Part shown: positions 44,401 through 56,284 of the stretch, piece by piece
Layout: the number at the start of each line of letters is the position of its first letter
Numbering within the stretch: the first letter of the stretch is position 1
DNA from: Ottelia alismoides
Lineage: Eukaryota > Streptophyta > Magnoliopsida > Alismatales > Hydrocharitaceae
Assembly (NCBI GenBank): GCA_037367405.1
Contig: JAZKJV010007258.1
Location: forward strand, 372,001-436,000
Length of the DNA stretch: 64,000 nucleotides
Reading direction: 5' to 3'
Notes under the pieces: model-generated
The model's input: the letters and a program-made list of their open reading frames with translations, nothing else
Told to the model about the DNA's origin: nothing
Database searches by the model: none
Program-made: the position numbers and the translations under genes

Positions 44401-44751
44401 TTTAAAGAAAGAAAAATAAATATAAAATCTAAAAATCCAAAAATAAAATATAAAAATGTAAAATTAAAACAACATGCAAAAATATAAAACAATATATATA
44501 TATTAAAAACCCATAAAAATATGTGTGTGTGTAGATAATGGATGACATGCTTGCACATAATACTCTTTGGTTAAAATAACCATAGGCTACCGATTTTGCT
44601 CTTTGTGATTCGACCTCTACACACTTACTTGCTATTCCTTTAGTTGTAGAGAATAATAAATTTTGACTCACATTTTGTGATAACCATTGCTTGATTATTA
44701 TATTGGGTTGATTGTCGATCGATTGAGGTTTATTGAGTGGTCAAGACATCA
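41487..44751 (+). repeat. 3' LTR of G2, right part
   Basis: It resumes after G1. Very AT-rich 41487-42150, then a promoter with TATAAATA at 42424 in GCCTATAAATAAAGACC (compare GCCTATAAATAATCTC in the G3 LTR at 53942). Then a moderately GC-rich transcribed part (42440-43430) and an AT-rich U5. It probably ends at GACATCA (44751). With the left part the LTR is about 3.9 kb, close to the 3.75-kb G3 LTR. The short open frames inside look like chance. Confidence 0.8.
42424..42431 (+). promoter_or_regulatory. TATA box of G2 3' LTR
   Basis: TATAAATA, in the same context as in the G3 LTR (53944). Confidence 0.6.
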
Positions 44752-44814
44752 ATTGCGGTTTTGCCTTCTGAAATTGTACGACCCTCGAAAGATCTCTCTC
44801 ATCACATTGATATA

Positions 44815-44925
44815 TCATAGTTATCTTCTATGTCCACTTTTTGAGTCAATGGTCAGAGCCTAAGCCTTACCTTGATCATGATCTAGTGACCGTTGATGTT
44901 GCCCCTATTCATTTTGTATGAGATG
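44815..44925 (+). pseudogene. pol: End of pol (integrase C-terminus) of G3
   Basis: About 110 bp that match the end of G0 pol (VNGQ...LTLD, then a PLFILYEMCSLT-type reading in another frame). They contain a stop before VNGQ. Only the last 30-40 codons remain; the bases 44752-44814 before them are too diverged to assign. Confidence 0.65.
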
Positions 44926-45056
44926 TGTTCCTTGACTAACATCACATGCATCTCATACCTAATTTTCATTTCTACTTCGCCTCTGTATAGATCCATATTG
45001 TCTATATCATTCATTCATTTTGATTAGTACCCCAGATCCTATCTTATCAATTTGCT

Positions 45057-45411
45057 ATACTTAGGATGAATTTTATTCGAAGTACAGGGTGTATTAGAAC
45101 AGTGACTATTCACTTTTCTATTACCTCATTTTGCTACCTATACTTAGGGATATCTTACCCTAAGTATAGAGGAGGTAATATATGTACATTCTATTCCTCG
45201 ATTTTTCCCTTTATGTATAGTCTTCTACACTTAGGATTACTTGATCCTAAGTAAGGGGGGGTCAGCGACTTCTATTTATTCTATTCTTTCATTAATTTGA
45301 GTCATTGTAGTATAGGATTCTTTTCACTTCTCTATACTCATCACGATTTGTGTCTTCCTTCATCGCTCTCTGACCACTCCGAGGACATCGTTCGAGCTAA
45401 GTATGGGGGGA
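45057..45411 (+). repeat. Hairpin plus polypurine-like array, copy in G3
   Basis: Same order as in G0 and G2: ACTTAGGATGAAT...TTCGAAGTACAGGG (45058); ACTTAGGG...CCCTAAGT then ATAGAGGA (about 45142-45172); ACTTAGGAT...ATCCTAAGT then AAGGGGGG (about 45230-45258); and GAGCTAAGTATGGGGGG (about 45396). The element's own final polypurine tract is at 52521-52534. Confidence 0.78.
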
Positions 45412-45479
45412 GTATATATTGTACATATACTTTAGCCATAACTTGTACTTCATGTGTGTTAATAACATGGCTATTGTTT

Positions 45480-45800
45480 ATGAAATAGGAATAAAAATAT
45501 TTTGAAAAAAGTTTTCAAATATACTTGCAAAAATTCTTTGTAAAAATTATTTGTAAAAACCTTGAAATATATTTTTGTACAAATTTTGTAAAATGTTTGT
45601 AAAATGTTTTGTTTGCAAACATTTGTAAATTATTTTCTGTATAAAAATTAAGTATACTGTACAAAATTTTGAAAATTATGTGAAAATAAAATGTTTGCAA
45701 AATAGTTTGTAAAGGTTTTAAAAATAGTTTTCAAAAGCTTTTGAAAAAGTTTGCAAAATATTTTGAAAATGATGGCAAAATTGTTTATTCACATGGGAAA
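45480..45800. repeat. AT-rich TTTGAAAA/TTTGTAAAA degenerate repeats (G3 3' region)
   Basis: Imperfect TTTGTAAAATG, TTTTGAAAAAG and TTTGCAAAAT units immediately after the hairpin array, in the same position as in G0 and G2. Confidence 0.7.
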
Positions 45801-46365
45801 TAACTTATGGGGTATAAAATTACTTGTATATACATAATCTACCCCAAATTCTTTTTACATAAATACTCTTAAGCTAGTTTGAGATCTTGTAATTAAAATC
45901 AATTTGTATATAAAACCTGCAACACATACCTAGTATAAATATGTATACATCTTTATTAAAACCTTTCTTTCTTTTACGTTTTCAAAAATACCTAAAATTT
46001 TGAAAAGTTTGACAAATACCCACCAAAAAGAGTTTTTTGTAAGTACTTGCATGTGCATTCTTCATAATCATGGTTGACATTTAAACTAGGATGGAATAAA
46101 ATTGAAGAATGGAGCTTGGTTAGGACCTTAATACACTTAACATCGAAGGAACCTTATAGGATTTGGGGTTAAGACTTTTCAGGTCCATAGCGTTGTAATT
46201 CTTTAAGTCCACTTGGCAAAGTTCACATGTCATCTTGATTGGCCTAAGTAGAACAATTAACAATGCACGCATGACTCTCAGAGACAATGGCATGACTTGG
46301 ACATGCACCTTACACGTAGCTCAACACAGATGAGGTGGTGAGGAGGTAGAATCCTCTGGCTTGGA

Positions 46366-46370
46366 GTAGC
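46366..46370. repeat. Target-site duplication of G4, left copy (GTAGC)
   Basis: GTAGC before TGATGCGAC. The identical pentamer is at 51642-51646. Confidence 0.88.
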
Positions 46371-47300
46371 TGATGCGACAATCAGAATACGGTTTACAGC
46401 TTTTTAGAAGAAGAGGTTGTTGGTGTAGAAAAACGCAAAAGGGATCCTAGTCGATCAAACAAAATTCGGTTTTAGAGAAAATCTACACTAATTATTAACC
46501 AGGGAAGTGTTCCTGGGTCGAACACAAGGAGGCAGAATATGGTAATTTGATTTTTTTAAGAAGAAAATATTTTTGTGATTATTTTGTCTCTTCTTAAAGC
46601 GAACAAGGAAACACTAAAATTTTTATGGAGTTTTTATTTTTATTTTTTATTTGATTGTATTCTTTTCCAATTTTTATATATTTTTCAAAGTGGTATTTTT
46701 CACACAATCACCTACAATATAATAGATGAAACATATGTGGATATTTGATATTATATAGTAGGTGAAAATGGGCGAGCAACGGGCTCAGACAATACATGAA
46801 AACAAAACAAAATGGAGTTGATTGGCGATGAATCAAAACACGATAAAAACACGACAAAAAATACACGAAAAATTACTTGAAACCTTACTGAGGTAGTTAC
46901 GTAACTACCCTAAAAAGAACTACGAAAAAATATGTCAAAATAGGTCCAAAACTCCTCTACAGGCCAGGGGTATAAACGCAGGAAAAAGAAATAAAAAATA
47001 CTGCAAAAAGGTCCTCAATAGGGACTGTTCTGTAATGAAAATAAGAATGTTTACATTTAGGTCCCTACGTAGGGACCTAAATGTAAATCTGGAAAACTTC
47101 TGGAGCTTTTGGAATTTATGGAGATCTAGATGTATTGAGGCAAGGGTCTGCCTCAATATTTTGGCCAGGAGGCGAGGGAGTCTAGGTCTGACTCTCCTCA
47201 AGATCAGATGGGACCAGCTTGGGAAGAGAGTCATCCCAAGCTTGTGAAGATGTAAGATCGATGGTGGACGGTCAAAAGCTCACAGAGTCTGAGAAGAAGA
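46371..47300 (-). repeat. Truncated 3' LTR of G4
   Basis: 46371-47126 aligns with the end of the 5' LTR (48520-49285). It carries the CCAGG/CCTGG U5 hairpin (46499-46516) and a perfect 38-bp palindrome (47050-47087). The part 47127-47300 does not match the 5' LTR, and no LTR start (ATTCATCA on the + strand) is seen, so U3 is missing or replaced. Confidence 0.7.
47050..47087. repeat. Perfect 38-bp palindrome in G4 3' LTR
   Basis: TTTACATTTAGGTCCCTAC followed by its exact reverse complement, no spacer. The partner in the 5' LTR (49203-49240) keeps both arms with mismatches at the centre. Because of it both strands encode the same short peptide (FTFRSLRRDLNVN). Confidence 0.92.
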
Positions 47301-48496
47301 AGAGTCGAGACGTCATCTTCGATTTCAAGAGAATGATCGGAAGAGCACGATTTGTGATTCAGAGGAGAGGGAAAATACGTAAAGCCGCGGTAACTCACGC
47401 CCCGCAAGCAAACACAAAGCAAACCCCGCTTTCAACAACACAACCCGGTGAAGACCGTAAGAGTTCAGTCTTTTATCTTGTCGGTTTTAGGGTTGTAATT
47501 AGCAAACAAGTATAATCGGTTATCGCGAGCTGATGCGAGCTGGTAGGTGCCCGATATTTTCTCCAAAACACTGGCCCGAGCCTTTACAGAAAATCACTCG
47601 CACTCAGCCAGTATGGGAGTAGGTACGTACCGTTTCCGGCTACCCGCCTTGCGCAGTATCCTCTAAACCTCCCACTCTGCTAAGTAAACCTGGACCGTTT
47701 CCGGCTACCTGAGCGTACCCACTGAGGAACAGTGATTAGGTGTATAGACTAAGTAGTATTTCGTGAGAATTACGGGGTTTTTGCTCTATCCTTATGGGTC
47801 GTCTCTTGCTCGCACACTCTGAGAAGATGTGCGGGGATTACTCTCCCAAATCAGATGAATCTTTATAGTTTTTAGGTCAGATATCTTTAGCAGTCCCGGT
47901 TTTTTTTCTGAAGTTTTATAATTTTTTTGAGTTTTTTCAAACAAACGTCTACTCTTCTTTTTTTATAAGAATCCTAAAATCATGCACCTAGGTTGCAAGT
48001 CCTAAGACTAACTACGTAAGCACAATCAGATAGAATAAAAAACCTAAGCAAGCATCTATAAGAAAAGTCACGGAAAAACCGTCGGGCGAGAAAACCGCGG
48101 TGGGTGCCCTGATCCCCCGAATACACGGTACTCGGTGAATCAGACCCCGAAAAAATTGGGGGGATTACAAGTCGGGATGTCCTTAATGGACCCCTTCTAC
48201 TAGAGTTCAATACAACTTCTCTCTCTCTTTCTCTCTCTTTACAATATTACACTAATTAATTTCTACCCTCTGCAGTCGACTCGTAAAGAAGGAATCGGCC
48301 TCTGCTCTTTCAACTGACTCGGCTTTCTAAGAAACCGGCTGATCCTGCAGGCCCTGCAAAAACTAGTTAGCGGCTAAACAAAATCGGGAGACGAGTCGGG
48401 AAAAGCCGTACGAAAAACCGAAGAAATGTTACGAAAAACAAAAAGAAGAGAGAAAATAAAATCACAAAGATAGGTAAAAAACAAAATACACTAACG
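47301..48496 (-). other. Leader of G4
   Basis: On the minus strand it holds two hairpins of the form GTAGCCG-GAAA-CGGT: + 47692-47707 and + 47627-47643. They flank a TTAGCAGAGTGGG / GGTTTAGAGGATAC block that matches the G1 leader. Farther on, CCGACAAGATAAAAGACTG and GGTCTTCACCGGG align with G1 34740-34780. It ends near a candidate gag ATG (+ 47314-47316). The region 48200-48500 is rich in CTCTCT and has no frame. Confidence 0.7.
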
Positions 48497-48516
48497 CCTC
48501 CCCGGCAACAGCTCCA
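48497..48516 (-). promoter_or_regulatory. Primer-binding site of G4 (tRNA-Asp type, altered)
   Basis: On the minus strand TGGAGCTGTTGCCGGGGAGG, four bases after the LTR end. It matches the G1 site except at two positions (A for C, T for C) within the 17 bases pairing with tRNA-Asp. Confidence 0.8.
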
Positions 48517-48519
48517 TTT

Positions 48520-51500
48520 TAATGCGATGATCAAAATACGGTTTATGGCTTTTTAGAAGAAGAGGTTGTTGGTGTAGAAAAACCACAAAAGGAATCCTAG
48601 TCGATCAAACAAAATTCGGTTTTAGAGAAAACCTACACAAATTATTTAACCAGGGAAGTGTTCTTGGGTCGAACACAAGGAGGCAGAATAGGGTAATTTG
48701 GTTTTTTTAAGAAGAAAATATTTTTGTGATTATTTTGTCTCTTCTTAAAGCGAACAAGGAAACACTACCATTTTTATGGAGTTTTTATTTTTATTTTTTA
48801 TTTGATTTTATTCTTTTCCAATTTTTATTTATTTTTCAAAGTGGTATTTTTCACACAATTTACCTACTATATAATAGGTGAAACATGTTCGAATATTTGA
48901 TATTATATAGTAGGTGAAAATGGGCGAGCAACGGGCTCGGACAACACACAAAAACAAAACAAAACGGAGTCGATTGGTGACAAATCAAAACACAATAAAA
49001 ACATGATAAAAAATCAATGAAAAAATACTTGAAACCTTGTTGAGGTAGTTGCGTAACTACCCTAAAAAGAACTACGAACAAATATGTCAAAAATAGGTCG
49101 AAAACTCCCCTACAGGCTAGGGGTATAAACGTAAGAAAAAAGAATAAAAAATACTGCAAAAAGGTCCTCAGCAGGGACTGTTCTGTAATGAAAATAAGAA
49201 TTTTTACATTTAGGTCCCTGTGTGGGGACCTAAATGTAAATCTAGAAAACTTCTGGAGCTTCTGGAGCTTCTGGAATTTATGGAAGTCAGTGGGGCTTGG
49301 TACGCAAATTTCCCACCATTTTTTCTGGACGGTTGTGATTAGAACTTGAAATGCGATCTGGGTCGTCCGCTGATGACACGCATCGCAAGCCTGTAGCCCG
49401 CATGTTCTTCAATTGTTCTTGGGCGGTTGGGCAGCTGACGAAAGATGCTTCTTCTCCGACTTTTCACCGGCGATTGGCAACAAACTGGAATCTCCGACGG
49501 GGCCAGAGGGTTAGCTCCTCTAACCCTCGAGCTCGCCCGCGATGGATGTCAGGCAGAGATGGCTTCGAGCGGCGGTGGAAGCTCGATGAAGGTGGCGGTC
49601 TCGTTGAGCTGGAGCAGGTTTCCAAGTTGTTGCGGCTTCTTTGAAGATGAATTTTCTTGATGAAGAAGACTCCAACTGACTTGAATTCGCTCCTGATGCA
49701 AGATAGATCTGCAAAGAACAAATATATGTGCTCGATTCACAAGGAATCGACCGATTGTTTATGGTTTTGCAAGATCAAAAAGTTGTTTCCAGAATAAATG
49801 CTAGTCGGCGTGAGAAACCACAAGATAAGAAATGTGATTTGATTCAAACGTGAAACAAAGGAGATGAAAGATTTGATTGTGCGTTTTAGATGGATGATTA
49901 GGCTAGCTAATGGTATGATTAGCCACGCTAATCGTGGCACGAGAATCGAGATAAAAGTCGATAGAGGTGGAGGAGTATATCTGGGACAGAGAGGCGTATT
50001 TACCTCTGGTAGCTGTTGTGACGACCGATTTTTGCCGGAGCTGGACGCATGCGTGGCGGCGATGCAAGGCAGAGCTTCGCCTTGGAACTTCTCCCCGACG
50101 ATCCCTCTTCCATGCGGGGTAGCCTTCGGGTGCTGTCACCACCGGAGTGAGGCGGAGCGAGGTGGAGGAGATGGGAGTCGGCCACTGGCAGTTTGAGCTT
50201 TGGGTGGTTGAAGGAGAGTTAGTTGCGAAATGGCGATCTTTGAATGTTTATATAAAGAGTTTTCGTGGGCTTCAAGTTAGATCGAGTGGTTGGCAAGGAA
50301 GAAGGTTGTTAAGAGTGCCGAATCAATGGATTGGATCGTCGGAGGGGGTTATAATATGCGCGGGATAAATAAGTGAAGTTGGTCTGTCAGAACAAACTTC
50401 CAGCACTGTCTTCTTGAAGAAGATGAACCAGGTGCTGACACGTGCCAACACCAGGTTGGCCAGATGGGTGAATTAGCTTATAAATAATATAATAAATATT
50501 AAATAACGTTATTTTAATTAAGTATAAAAACAAGAAATGTAAATAATTAAATTATCTAAATTATGGAATAATTACTTTTTATAAATAATAAATATTATTC
50601 GAATTATAAATATTATATTAGTAAATATGTATAGATAAATAGGTTTTAGATTTTTAATTTAATAAATAATAACTAAAAATTATTTTTATATTTTCTTAAT
50701 TATTATAATAATAAATAAGAGTTGTATGATTTTTTAGGGATTTTAATAAATTAATTTACATATATTAATAAATATAGGTATAAGTTATCCAGTTCATTTT
50801 TACCAATTATTTAGGATTTTTTATTTTATTAAAATAATAAATAAGCTCCAAAAATTCTGAAATAAATTAGGGTTAAATTACAAGATCATGAAAATAATTA
50901 GAAATTATAAAATTAAGATGTGTTCTCATAAAATAAATAACCCAAAAACCCCGTTATCATTTGGTCTCAAAACCGACTTTTTGCAAATGGACTCCGAATT
51001 CGATGAAACCACCTCTATTAATGAGAGAATATTATTTTATGAACTTTAAAGGTGACTAGAGTGAAATTGGAGTTCGTATGAAGAAGTTATGATGTTCGGA
51101 AGTTGAGATTCTGACAATTTACAAACTGGATTTCTTGGCATATATACAGGGTAATATTTTTATCTTATTTTTATATTTTTATATATATATTTAGAAATAA
51201 TTAGGAAAAGAGTTTGGTGAAAAATATATACATATGAATTAATTAAAAATCTTTGAAGTTTTGTATTTATTTGATAAATAGTGAGAGGTACATGAGATGT
51301 GTCTTAATTTATTTTTGGGTTTTCTTTCCTGATCTCCCCCTACTTATCGGTTTGTCGACCAATCCATGCTGACTTGGTCTCGGGGGTTAGGTTATAAATA
51401 TACCTTATAGTTATATTTATATTTATAAGTCATATTGTACATATTTACATATATCCAATCTGCCTTCTTTTCTTTTTCTTTGTTCTTTATTTATTTACAT

Positions 51501-51641
51501 GATTTTTATGCTTAAAAGTGAATATTTATTCATGAATGGAATTTTTGTAAAAAAAATGGGAATTAATGAATATTTGCATTCATTTGTTAAGGGTTTTAAG
51601 ACAAAATGCGATAGAAAATGTAATGAATCATGGATTCATCA
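48520..51641 (-). repeat. 5' LTR of G4 (3122 bp)
   Basis: On the minus strand it starts TGATGAATCCATGATTCAT and ends ...CGCATTA, the final CA having mutated to TA. It includes the imperfect palindrome 49203-49240, a moderately GC-rich transcribed part (49340-50200), a TATA box (TATATAAA, + 50247-50254) and an AT-rich U3 (50460-51640). The short frames in 49351-50368 have no support as genes. Confidence 0.85.
50247..50254 (-). promoter_or_regulatory. TATA box of G4 5' LTR
   Basis: TATATAAA on the minus strand at the AT-rich to GC-richer transition, the same layout as in the G1, G2 and G3 LTRs. Confidence 0.55.
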
Positions 51642-51646
51642 GTAGC
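51642..51646. repeat. Target-site duplication of G4, right copy (GTAGC)
   Basis: Matches 46366-46370. Confidence 0.88.
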
Positions 51647-52534
51647 ATACGGGTGTAGTACAGCTAGCAGGAACCACTCATCCTCCTTTAGGGTGGGAAG
51701 TGCACATCAACCTGGTGTAGTAGCATTGAGGTCTAAAGACAGGATGTTGTAGGTTGCAAAAAGCTTCAAAAGAAAAATAGTCTACTGGCTCAAGAAGTAA
51801 AACTCCTTATGTGCGTATTGCACCTTGTAGACATGTTGTATATATGTCTTAAAAAGGTTCAAAAATGCAAAAACACCAAAAAAAGAGACATGCCTTATTG
51901 AAAATAAAATGAGGAGACTAAATCACTAAACCTCTGAGATGCCTACCTGAGTGTATATAATTGAATAAGCAAAGATTACGTATTCTACCGTCTCATCTCA
52001 TGGAAGCTTGCAACCGGAGACTTAGCTACACTGGTTAAGCTCCAAGGGATATGTGGCTACACTGGTCAAGATTCATTCTCTCCTCTTCCCCTCTTCTTGA
52101 GCTGGTTGTACTTGAACTTAGAAGGGAATACCCTGCTCCTTGAGGAAAGAGTTGCTAGACTGGGGGATTAGCGTTACCTTGTTGAGGGAGGTTGTTTCTT
52201 TGCCATTTTTGAGGTGGGGAGCTACATATCACTTACACAGTACAAGTAAAGATTCATAGTCATTAGAGTTTGTGTATGTAGACTTGTTCTGACCTGGTTG
52301 TTAAGGAGACCTGACCCTAGAAATGTGGAACTTGAAGGTTGTTAAGTGTTAAACCTGTTTCCCAATAAGGTTCTGCTAAATTAATAATCCAAAGGTCTGA
52401 CTAAGCTCCATACTACAACTTTGTAAAGATAAGTTTAATAATCAACTTTAGTTCTTCTTTTCATGTTCTTTCTGTTTCACTTCTATTCAAATAAGTGTTT
52501 ACTAAAGGACTAGCAAAGGTAAAGTATAGGGGGA
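51647..52534 (+). other. 3' noncoding DNA of G3 ending in the polypurine tract
   Basis: It aligns with G2 18600-19457 (shared GGGAAGTGCAC, AGTCTACTG, TGGTTAAGCTCCAAGG-like phrases). It ends AAAGTATAGGGGGA (52521-52534), a well-preserved polypurine tract touching the LTR. Confidence 0.72.
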
Positions 52535-55500
52535 TGATGAATATATGATTCTCATTCTTTATTCTTTTATTTTAGCCATATCTTTTGGCAAAAAAATCTG
52601 TAAATATGTTTAAATCTAATAACTTGCCATTGTGCATATTCTTTTAAATATTGTATCATTAAAACCTTTTTCCAAAATAAAAGAATAAAGAGGAAAAAAA
52701 AGGAAAGAAGGATGTAATTATGTAATAAGTACAGATTGACCCAAACATCGAGAGAAAGTCAATTATTGACCTGATCGACAAGGAATAAAGTAGGGGAGAT
52801 AGGGTCCTTGTATATAATGTATATTCTTCACCATTCATTCTATGTACATATTACTCCTATATTTTATTCTTCAATAAAAAGATCTCAAAACAAATTATTC
52901 TCACAATAAAACTTGTAAATAAAATATTTTCTCAATAATAAAAATACTTGCAAAAGAAATTGATGTACATAGTACGAATAATATCACTCATAAAAAGGCC
53001 ATAAAATAAGAACTTAAAAGATCAATTCCGGCTCCATATGAACTCAAATTCTTCCAAAATCACCTTTATTGGACTCTAAATTAAATTATCTTTCAAATGA
53101 GGGTGGTTTCATATTTTTAGAGTTGTGGTGTAAAAATGGGCTTTTTGAGTGTATTGCATAGTCATATAGTACATATACCTGTAAATATATTTACTTTATT
53201 ATTTTAATACATAATTTTTTTAATATTGTATTTTAAAATACTGATGAATACTTCTAATAATATTAGAAAAATAAAATAAATATCATAAAACACAAAATAA
53301 ATTAAAAATAAAATCAAAATTTCATTGTACAACAACCATACATGTATATATTGTACAAATTACCTATTTAATTATACATTTATTTAATTTATAAAAATCA
53401 ATAAAAATTATTTTATACTTATGAAATTATTGTGTACATAAATAAAATATAAAATAAATGATGTTTGTGTAAAAATATTAAAATAAAAATAAAAGAACAA
53501 AATATATATAGTTATATTATACCTATATATAATACACTATATTGTATATATGTTGTACATACGAATTTATAAAAAATAATTAAAAAATCATAGAAAAATA
53601 GTTTCAAAAATAATAAACATTTTTTATTTTCTTTGCTTTTCATTTTAAATTCATTTACTATTTTTTATACTATATTCTTTAATTTTTGGACTCGAATTTT
53701 TCTGATTGGCTGACCTCGGTTTGTTGACCCGGATCGACACCTCCTTCCAAACGGGTCGACCTGACTTTTACATCGCCAGAGCTCCTTCTCGTCATTACCC
53801 AGCTTGACTCGGGCCACCACTCTCTTCGAAATCTAGACCCATCGAAACCTAGTAGATCCGAGATCCTTGTGGATCCCTAGGTGTCGTCGGATCCTCCTAG
53901 GGTTTCGCACATTCCCTCGATCTTTCTAGACCTTAGGTTCGCCTATAAATAATCTCTTCCAATCCCCCTCACTCTCGAGCTTATCCCTCACACCATCATT
54001 CCTCCTCTAAGACCTCCAAAGTAGTGACAGGGTTCCATAGGTCCCTTTGGGAGCTCGATTGGACGTCGGCTAGCAACGTAGCTCATCATGTGGTCGGAAT
54101 GCCGTTGTGATAAGCCTCTCAGGCCTTCCATCACCTGATAGAGGCCAATACCTCACCTCCGCCTCACTTCACCATTCACGTTAGACCACTCTGGTACCCC
54201 TTAGTTCCTCCCTTTTCCATTAATCACTTCGATTTCGATCATCAGCCATCCACCATCTTTACAGCTCCTACCACCATGGTCAAAGCTCCAAGATCACCTC
54301 TACTCACATAGATCAACTCCACGACTCATCGTCACCCTTTGTACGCACCCTAATCCCCATGTATCCTACTCATAAGAGCAAGATTAGGATAGATCTCCTC
54401 CCCCATTTCTGCCAGAGATCACCAGAGCACCCCATCATCGCTTCTCTCTTTCTCAGCTACTAATAACCATGGTCGAGGTGACGTCTTTGAGTTGAGATCC
54501 CCATTAAAGGAATGGCATGCATGAGAGGTTGAATCTGAGCTTCAATTGAGGTGGCAGAGCACTCCTAGGTAGTTGAGCTTCGTCGTGACCATCCTACCAC
54601 CCGCCTTTCCATCCGAGGGCCCCTTGCAATATGAAGAGCGATCAACATCGGGTTGGACCCACCAACGAGGCGTTAAGAGGACCAGAAACCCTACATCCAT
54701 GATTAAAACTCATTGTTCAGCTCGTTCTTCCAATTCTTGCAGAGTCCCGATCCATCGTTAGATGAAGGAGCCCCTCTTCTAGTCTTGATGTGAACCGCAT
54801 GTCGACGCCTTTTTCATATACGTCAGATCAGGTCCAGTTACAGATCTGAGCCGCATGACATCAGCTTTTTATGATCGTCAGATCAGCTCAGTAACGTTCA
54901 TCCAGACCATACACCTATGCCCCTCGCCTGAGTTGTCAAATCTTTAACATAGCAGCAATAGAGTCGTCCGCTCCCACCACCACGAGACATGCCACGTGCC
55001 CCCAGCGAAGGTTATATTTCACCCCTGCCCTTGCCTTTTATCTTATTTCATTTTAGTTCGGTAATTGTAATATTTAGTTAAAAACATTTTGCGGTTTAGA
55101 CCTTATGTTTTAGTTATTTGTATTTTAGTCCAGCCGAGTTGAGATCACGCGCGTCCACGCATGCTTTTGTGGGTCATTTGTAAAATATATCATGAACTTA
55201 TATTCGATTAAGGAATAAATTAAATGTTTTGATATTTACGCTTGTACCCTGTGCATATTGATTAATTTACTATGTGTGCCTTTTTGGATAAATTGCACAA
55301 TGGCCCTTGGACTTTAGTTATTTGTTATTCCTAAGGCTCTAAAACTTGAAATAATTGTGCATAGGTCCCTACTTTACAGTTTTTAAGTATTGGTTTCTAT
55401 TAGTCTTAATAAATATCATTTTGGCCTTAAAAATTCCTTAAAAATTATTTCTAGTTCTACAAACTTGATCTTACCTTGATGATTTTTGTGTGTCATTTTC

Positions 55501-56284
55501 TTCTACTTTTCTGTTATGAAAAACTCAAAATAGTAGAAAAATTCCCTATTTGCATTATAAAATTTCTAAAATTCGAAAACCCTTGAAAAATTCCATAAAA
55601 ATTATATAATTGCCTTTAGTCTATTTTAGCTCCTATATCAATTTTATTTGAAAATACCTTATAAAACTTAAAATTTTATAAAAATCATATGAAATCAACA
55701 AAAAAATCTAAAAAATGCATTCTTAGATCTTATTTGTAGATATTTATTTGTAGTTTTCATAAAAAAATCACTTCTAGGAGTTTTGCTCATTTTATCTAAT
55801 CTTAAATTGAAAATACTTCCGGTTGTGCACTATTAAATTGTTTTCCTCCTTTTAGATTTTTAGAAAATAAAAAGAACACTTGAAAAATCAACCAAAAGTC
55901 TTTATAAAAAATATAAAATATATAAAACCCAAAAATATTTTTACTCTATTTTTCTGAGCATTTTTTACATATCTAAAAAAATCAAAAATAGTACATGTGC
56001 TAATAGTTATCATTATTCTTTTTTGTATTATTTGAAAAATTAAAATTTTGCAAAATTAAAAAACCACTAAAAAGATAATAAAAATCCTTCTATTTTCGAA
56101 TCACCTACTTAGCTCGTAATTGTACTCCTTGAGTTCGACCCTGGTCACTATACTAGGTTAATAAAAGTAGCAAAACCGGTTATTTTTATAACTTAAATAA
56201 TTAGTGGCTTAAATAAAGTTTCTCATTGATCGTGAATCTAGTTTAATTAACCAACTTAACTTGAGTCAGATTTTGCCTTCATCA
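52535..56284 (+). repeat. 3' LTR of G3 (3750 bp)
   Basis: TGATGAATATATG ... GCCTTCATCA. Very AT-rich U3 with GGAATAAAGTAGGGGAGAT at about 52782 (shared with the G2 LTR). TATA box at 53944. GC-richer transcribed part 53700-55020, then AT-rich U5 with GAGTTCGACC and the CCTGG/CTAGG hairpin (56140-56157). No second LTR is in the window. Confidence 0.85.
53944..53951 (+). promoter_or_regulatory. TATA box of G3 3' LTR
   Basis: TATAAATA in GCCTATAAATAATCTC, homologous to the G2 LTR box. Confidence 0.6.

Larger units (their letters stand above)
9880..44751 (+). mobile_element. G2: degraded Ty3/gypsy element, 3' LTR split by nested G1
   Basis: G2 occupies 9880-20084 and 41487-44751; the interval 20085-41486 is G1 plus one copy of its target duplication. 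In order it has leader, gag, spacer, protease, RT, RNase H, integrase, 3' noncoding DNA with the hairpin/polypurine array, and a 3' LTR of about 3.9 kb once G1 is removed. The 5' LTR and PBS are absent: leader DNA directly abuts the CL fragment at 9879/9880, so a deletion removed them. All coding domains contain stops or frameshifts but are better preserved than those of G0. The right end joins the pol tail of G3, which suggests G2 inserted into G3. Confidence 0.85.
46371..51641 (-). mobile_element. G4: non-autonomous Ty3/gypsy derivative, minus strand, no coding region
   Basis: On the minus strand: 5' LTR (51641-48520), PBS (48516-48497), a leader of about 1.2 kb with the twin-hairpin block, a putative gag start (ATG at + 47316-47314), then directly a truncated 3' LTR ending at 46371. 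The GTAGC duplication flanks the whole, so the outer ends are true element ends. gag, protease, RT, RNase H and integrase are all absent. It would depend on an autonomous relative, or it is a post-insertion deletion. It sits in the 3' noncoding DNA of G3. Confidence 0.85.
44752..56284 (+). mobile_element. G3: Ty3/gypsy element, 3' end only, carrying G4
   Basis: It begins inside the pol tail (recognisable from about 44815), continues through the hairpin array, AT-rich repeats and 3' noncoding DNA, is interrupted by G4 (46371-51641), and resumes to a 3' LTR at 52535-56284. The part 44815-46100 is a close relative of G0 5790-6940. The 5' portion is missing: G2's LTR abuts it at 44751, consistent with G2 having inserted into G3's integrase followed by loss of the left side. 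Confidence 0.85.

Noticed and set aside
46935..47247. Frames on both strands encoding the same peptide
   Set aside because: This is a direct consequence of the 38-bp palindrome, not two genes.
49351..50368. Several frames of 60-110 codons
   Set aside because: They lie in the transcribed part of the G4 LTR on the antisense strand or in mixed frames, and have no recognisable domain.
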